From assembly GCA_021208885.1 (NCBI GenBank), contig JAJOJF010000015.1, forward strand, positions 62,001-126,000: a DNA stretch of 64,000 nucleotides. Direction: 5' to 3'. The notes under the pieces were generated by a model that saw only the letters and a program-made list of their open reading frames with translations, made no database searches and had not been told where the DNA came from. How positions within the stretch are numbered: the stretch's first letter is position 1; every line of letters begins with the position of its first letter. This DNA comes from Burkholderiaceae bacterium. Its GTDB lineage: Bacteria > Pseudomonadota > Gammaproteobacteria > Burkholderiales > Burkholderiaceae_B. Below are positions 60,150-64,000 of this stretch, in pieces. Position numbers and translations under genes: made by a program.

Positions 60150-61753
60150 GCCGAAGCCTGATTGATCTGACCCCACATCCAAAGCCTGCGCTCGCCTTTA
60201 AACACCGGCACACTGGCCGGTGTCATCGCCAGCGTCCCATAACCCTCATCATCGGTCACGAGCATCTGCTGGGCCATTAGACTTCGGACCACATGGCGCC
60301 AGGTCAGCACCGACCACTGCGCCCCCACCCCAAAAACAGAAAGCGTGTCGTGCGCCTGAGACAACACTCTGGGTGTGCGCTTGCCGCGCACGATGTCAAT
60401 TAAGTGGCCTGAGCCAAAGCGTTGGCCACGCTCGCGCCAGAGCCTATAAACAGTGGACAAGATCATCTGCGCTGCCTCAGTGGCATCCCAAGGCTGTTGG
60501 CCTTGTGCCTGTCGCGTGCAGTTGTCACAATGCCCACAGGGCAGGCTTTCTTGTCCGAAGTGCGCGAGCAACTGCACCCGTCGGCAGGACAACGACTCGG
60601 CAAACTGCAGCATCTGCTCAAACGAAGCCACCACGCGCTGTGTTTGACTGGCACTGACCTCAGTCTCGCGTGCCAACGTGTAGCGTTGAACTACATCTGG
60701 CATGCCATAGGCTAGCCAGGCCGTGGCCGGCTTTCCGTCTCGCCCGGCCCGGCCTGTCTCCTGATAGTAATGCTCAAGGGATCTGGGCATATCCACGTGT
60801 GCCACAAACCGCACATCGGGCTTGTCAATGCCCATGCCAAATGCAATGGTGGCGACCATCACCAAGTCGGGCTCACTGACAAACCGAGCCTGATGGTAGG
60901 TTCGTTGCTCGCGGTCAAGGCCTGCGTGATATGGCAAAGCATTGATGCCGTGACGGCTAAGCCATGACGCGAGTGCCTGGGCGCGTGCACGAGAGGCGGT
61001 GTACACAATTCCGGACTGCGCCCGATAGCGTGTGGTGATGAAGTCCAGCAACTGTTCACGCACATCGGCCTTGTCCACCACCTCGTAAAACACATTTGGC
61101 CGATCAAAGCCGCTGGCAAAAGTCATGGCCTTGGACAATCGCAACCGCTGCAGGATCTCCTGGCGCGTGGCAGGCGTGGCTGTGGCAGTCAAGGCCAGAC
61201 GTGGCACACCGGGCCAGTGATCGGCTAGCGCTTCAAGCGCCAGATACTCTGGCCGGAAATCATGGCCCCACTGCGACACGCAATGCGCCTCGTCTATGGC
61301 AAACAGACTGAGCTTGACCTGCTTGAGCAATGTCATCAAGCGCGCTGAGACCAGCCGCTCGGGCGCGACATACAACAGGTCGAGCGTACCCGACACCAAG
61401 GATCGCTCTACTGCCTTGCTTTGTTCATGACCCAACGTCGAATTAAGACTTGCCGCGCGTACGCCACGTGCACGCAGCGCCTCGACTTGATCATGCATCA
61501 GGGCAATCAAAGGCGAGACCACCACCGCAGTGCCGGCACGCAAGAGCGCCGGGATCTGATAGCAAAGCGACTTGCCGCCGCCAGTGGGCATCAACACCAG
61601 TGCATCGCCACCGGCCATCACATGCTCGATGACCTGCGCTTGCTGCATGCGAAACGCCACATGGCCAAACACGCGCTGCAAGATGTCTTCGGGGGTACTT
61701 CTCGCACTTGAAATGGTGGAGTCGCCTGAGGCGCAATCGACAGTTTCACTCAT
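60146..61753 (-). CDS. recQ: ATP-dependent DNA helicase RecQ, without HRDC domain
   Basis: 535 residues. Walker [20 protein letters not shown] box [26 protein letters not shown] motif, zinc site CGHCDNC near residue 385-391, and winged-helix RQC domain. The C-terminus stops before an HRDC domain, and no leftover coding exists since ruvB follows immediately. ATG 61753 overlaps the cydB stop (ATGA), so recQ is translationally coupled to it. Confidence 0.93.
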   Translation of the reverse strand: MSETVDCASGDSTISSARSTPEDILQRVFGHVAFRMQQAQVIEHVMAGGDALVLMPTGGGKSLCYQIPALLRAGTAVVVSPLIALMHDQVEALRARGVRAASLNSTLGHEQSKAVERSLVSGTLDLLYVAPERLVSARLMTLLKQVKLSLFAIDEAHCVSQWGHDFRPEYLALEALADHWPGVPRLALTATATPATRQEILQRLRLSKAMTFASGFDRPNVFYEVVDKADVREQLLDFITTRYRAQSGIVYTASRARAQALASWLSRHGINALPYHAGLDREQRTYHQARFVSEPDLVMVATIAFGMGIDKPDVRFVAHVDMPRSLEHYYQETGRAGRDGKPATAWLAYGMPDVVQRYTLARETEVSASQTQRVVASFEQMLQFAESLSCRRVQLLAHFGQESLPCGHCDNCTRQAQGQQPWDATEAAQMILSTVYRLWRERGQRFGSGHLIDIVRGKRTPRVLSQAHDTLSVFGVGAQWSVLTWRHVVRSLMAQQMLVTDDEGYGTLAMTPASVPVFKGERRLWMWGQINQASA

Positions 61754-62766
61754 GCCGGCTCTTGGACACACCGATGGTCTTGCACCAACAAACGACGATA
61801 GTCCCACACCTGTACAACCAACCCCACCACCGCGATCACGCCAGCGGCCAGAGCCACTAGCGACAAGGGCTCAACCGGGGCGGCAGCATCCCAGATGGTC
61901 ATTTCATCGAGCACCAGAAAGGGAAAAATGCTGTAGACCACCCCAGCAAACATCAGCCCCAACAGTAACCATGTCAGTAGCACCGGCACACGCAGCGCGC
62001 GCACTTGACTCGTTTCCCAGCTGCGTAGCAGCCGATCTAGCCAGACAAAAGCTGCCAGCATCACTGCCCACCAAAGCGCTGCCATTTCCAGATTGTTGCC
62101 ATGGGTCCATTTATAAAAAATCGCCGGGTTGGCCAAAGCCAGCATAAACGACAACGCCACCATGCCGGCAGCTGTCCAACGGGCAGCTGCTGCTGCAAAC
62201 GTAACCAGTCGAGCAGTCAAATCATCATTGACTTTGATGACCAACCAACTTGCGGCCAACAATGCAAAGGCAGCCACCATGGCCAGACTCACCACCAGAT
62301 CAAACGCAACGAACGACCAAAGAAAACGCTGGCCGGTGACATAAGCCGACAGCAACAACCCAAACCCGATAGCCCCCAACAAGCTGCCCAGCCCATAGAG
62401 CCACACTTGATTACCGGCCCGTGTAGCCAGGCTGCGCATGAGTGAACCAGTGACCAGCATTAAAAACGGCGCGTAAAGACCATCAATCATCACTGACCAG
62501 GCAACCGGAAACCCCGCCATGGAAACGCCAAGCATCAGCGGCAACCAGCGCTCGTTGGCGCGTTGCCAGGGGGCAACCGCCTGAAGCAACAACACCCGCT
62601 TGTCAGAAGGCACCCATGGCATCAACAGCCCAGCGCCCAAGGCAATGCCATCGAGCAGCACCAGCCCCATCACCAGGACCGTAACCAGGAGCATCAGTGC
62701 CAGTGGCATCCAGAACATGGGATCACTGGCCGCCAAACCCATTGAGGCTGACAAAGATTCAATCAT
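61750..62766 (-). CDS. divergent CydB-like subunit of a cytochrome bd-type complex
   Basis: 338 residues with about eight or nine membrane segments. The CydB relation rests on the N-terminal MGLVLLDGIALGAGLLMPWV, the AP-W-(x)n-W pattern and the C-terminal FPFLVLDEMTIWDAAAPVEPLSL, which parallels the CydB end (TIWDAAAPPSSL). The usual HWDGNQVW motif is replaced by PWQRANERW. It overlaps both its neighbours by four bases. Whether it belongs to a working oxidase is uncertain. Confidence 0.85.
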   Translation of the reverse strand: MIESLSASMGLAASDPMFWMPLALMLLVTVLVMGLVLLDGIALGAGLLMPWVPSDKRVLLLQAVAPWQRANERWLPLMLGVSMAGFPVAWSVMIDGLYAPFLMLVTGSLMRSLATRAGNQVWLYGLGSLLGAIGFGLLLSAYVTGQRFLWSFVAFDLVVSLAMVAAFALLAASWLVIKVNDDLTARLVTFAAAAARWTAAGMVALSFMLALANPAIFYKWTHGNNLEMAALWWAVMLAAFVWLDRLLRSWETSQVRALRVPVLLTWLLLGLMFAGVVYSIFPFLVLDEMTIWDAAAPVEPLSLVALAAGVIAVVGLVVQVWDYRRLLVQDHRCVQEPA

Positions 62767-63878
62767 GCCGCCCCCTGTGATTGATTAGCCACCACAAGCC
62801 CAGCGAGCCGACTGAGAAATCGCCAAACGACCCAGATCGACACCACTACCACCACCAGGACTAGCAGCGCCCCCCAACCAAGCACAACCGGCGGCAGCAT
62901 GGATGCCAAATCCGCTACGGGCAAGCCGGCCATTTGTGCCAGATTGGGCTTGCCAAACAACTGCCAGCACACCAATGCTGACAAAAGCGGCGCAGTCACA
63001 ACCGGCAACCGAAGCACCATGGCGCCGACCCGGCTATCTGAGCGACCCATCCCGAGGCTGATCGTAAGCCCGGCCAGCGTCAACGCCCAAAAGACAAAGG
63101 TGATACGCAACACCCCGTTGCCTGATCCGGTGAGCAATGCCTCATAAAGCGTCTGGGTGGTTCGTGTAACAGGGTTTAATTCAGCACCAACCGCGCGGCT
63201 CAACAGCCAAAGCAAACCCAGTGACCCCGCCACGCCAAGCGCTGCCAGACCGCGCTGCCATGCGCCTGGCAACGTCAGGATCGTGGCACGATCGCTGGCA
63301 CCGGTCCACTGCACCAGCGCAGCCAGCAGCAACAGCGCAAAAAAAACAGTCGCTAACAAGCCTTGAGCCAGCCAGGGACTGTCAAGAATCTGCGCCCATT
63401 CGGTGACCTGGTAGCGCCCATCGATCAAGGTCGCGCCCATTGGCTCACGCACCCAAGCCAGCATCAAAAGCACCAAGATGACAGCCAGGCTAAAGCCCAC
63501 CGCAGTCAATACGCCGGCCATCGTGCGCACACCAGCGCGGGGGCTTTGTGCCAGCCACTGGCCAACGGCCTCGGTTACCAACATCATGGCAATCAGGCCA
63601 GCCAACATGGGACCCAGCACGTTGCCGGCGCGCTCGAGCAGCGGCGGCCAGGCCACAGCCAGCACCACTAACCACAGCACACCGAGCGCCACAGCCACAC
63701 GGGCAATCAGGGACAGCAAGCCACGCCAGGCGGGCGATGCATTTATCCCGGCATAGCTCAATGCCACAGCCAGCCATGCCAAAGCAACACCAAGCGAGGC
63801 CACCACCTGAAATACCAGTTGAGCTGCCAGGGTCTGAATTTGCACTAGAACAAGTTGAGTTTCTTGCATATCGCCCAT
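62763..63878 (-). CDS. histidine-free CydA-like membrane protein
   Basis: 371 residues with about nine hydrophobic segments, at the position of cytochrome bd subunit I. LAWVREPMGATLIDGRYQVTEWAQILDSPWLAQ parallels CydA's NGWMQNPxG...M-SFxxLLLNPxAQ region, and membrane segments align before and after it. The protein contains no histidine at all, so the family's haem ligands (H19, H186 in E. coli) are absent, and the Q-loop is very short. ATG 63878 or 63869. Translationally coupled to the CydB-like gene. Degenerate oxidase, novel complex or different family: undecided. Confidence 0.7.
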   Translation of the reverse strand: MGDMQETQLVLVQIQTLAAQLVFQVVASLGVALAWLAVALSYAGINASPAWRGLLSLIARVAVALGVLWLVVLAVAWPPLLERAGNVLGPMLAGLIAMMLVTEAVGQWLAQSPRAGVRTMAGVLTAVGFSLAVILVLLMLAWVREPMGATLIDGRYQVTEWAQILDSPWLAQGLLATVFFALLLLAALVQWTGASDRATILTLPGAWQRGLAALGVAGSLGLLWLLSRAVGAELNPVTRTTQTLYEALLTGSGNGVLRITFVFWALTLAGLTISLGMGRSDSRVGAMVLRLPVVTAPLLSALVCWQLFGKPNLAQMAGLPVADLASMLPPVVLGWGALLVLVVVVVSIWVVWRFLSRLAGLVVANQSQGAA

Positions 63879-64000
63879 TAGTGTAGACCGGACGTGGCAA
63901 AATGTGACTTTGGTTTAAACCACCCTAAAACATACATAGCAGCAGGTCGCTGTTTACACCGCCCCAAGTTAATCACGCCCAGTTACACGCCCAATGACAG

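Noticed and set aside
63879-64000. Possible gene start at the right edge
   Set aside because: No open frame with a start and ribosome site is recognisable; it is probably the upstream region of the CydA-like gene.

Overview
The window is chromosomal DNA of a betaproteobacterium, most likely Burkholderiales and close to Alcaligenaceae. Reasons: the gene order grpE/hemH/hrcA//nadK-recN//fur//bamE-dapB and ubi hydroxylase-dusB-fis-purH-ruvC-ruvA, a phasin, DUF1841, a DUF4212/symporter pair, and moderately high GC with housekeeping genes throughout. I see no prophage, insertion sequence, CRISPR array or rRNA operon. The only clearly accessory-looking cassette is a hicAB toxin-antitoxin pair.

Layout. 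1-7.8 kb: 5' part of ftsK, trxB, an Smr-domain gene, a Na+/solute symporter with its DUF4212 subunit, icd and DUF1841. 7.8-14.4 kb: two monohaem cytochromes c, a tightly overlapped MoxR-GNAT-VWA trio and an M16 peptidase. 14.5-26.5 kb: serine-glyoxylate aminotransferase, the heat-shock block dnaJ-dnaK-grpE-hemH-hrcA with two sigma-32 promoters, then nadK-recN, fur, bamE-dapB and murB. 27.6-36.1 kb: tRNA-Gly and tRNA-Cys, an MFS transporter, a large MscS-type channel, a broken conserved gene, NUDIX, aat, bpt, pyrD and a TM2 protein. 36.2-48.1 kb: phasin with a readable promoter, IclR regulator, CinA-like protein, EI24 protein, thioredoxin, rhlE, azlCD, a zinc-finger protein, an NTF2-like protein, a YheT hydrolase, an M48 protease, galU and ctaG. 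48.1-64 kb: pepP, hicAB, a TM2 protein, a ubiquinone hydroxylase, dusB, fis, purH, ruvC, ruvA, three minus-strand metabolic genes, ruvB, and an operon of a CydA-like subunit, a CydB-like subunit and recQ.

Two points stand out. First, six genes (symporter, sgaA, murB, a conserved hypothetical, bpt, ubi hydroxylase) carry seven one-base indels, mostly at short homopolymers or GC dinucleotide runs. In each case the family sequence resumes perfectly in the other frame, so base-calling errors are the simplest explanation; I annotate these genes across the frameshift. Second, the last operon encodes a protein that aligns by eye with cytochrome bd subunit I but contains no histidine at all, so it cannot use the family's histidine haem ligands. 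Its partner is a recognisable but divergent CydB, and recQ is translationally coupled behind them. This is the best candidate in the window for something undescribed.
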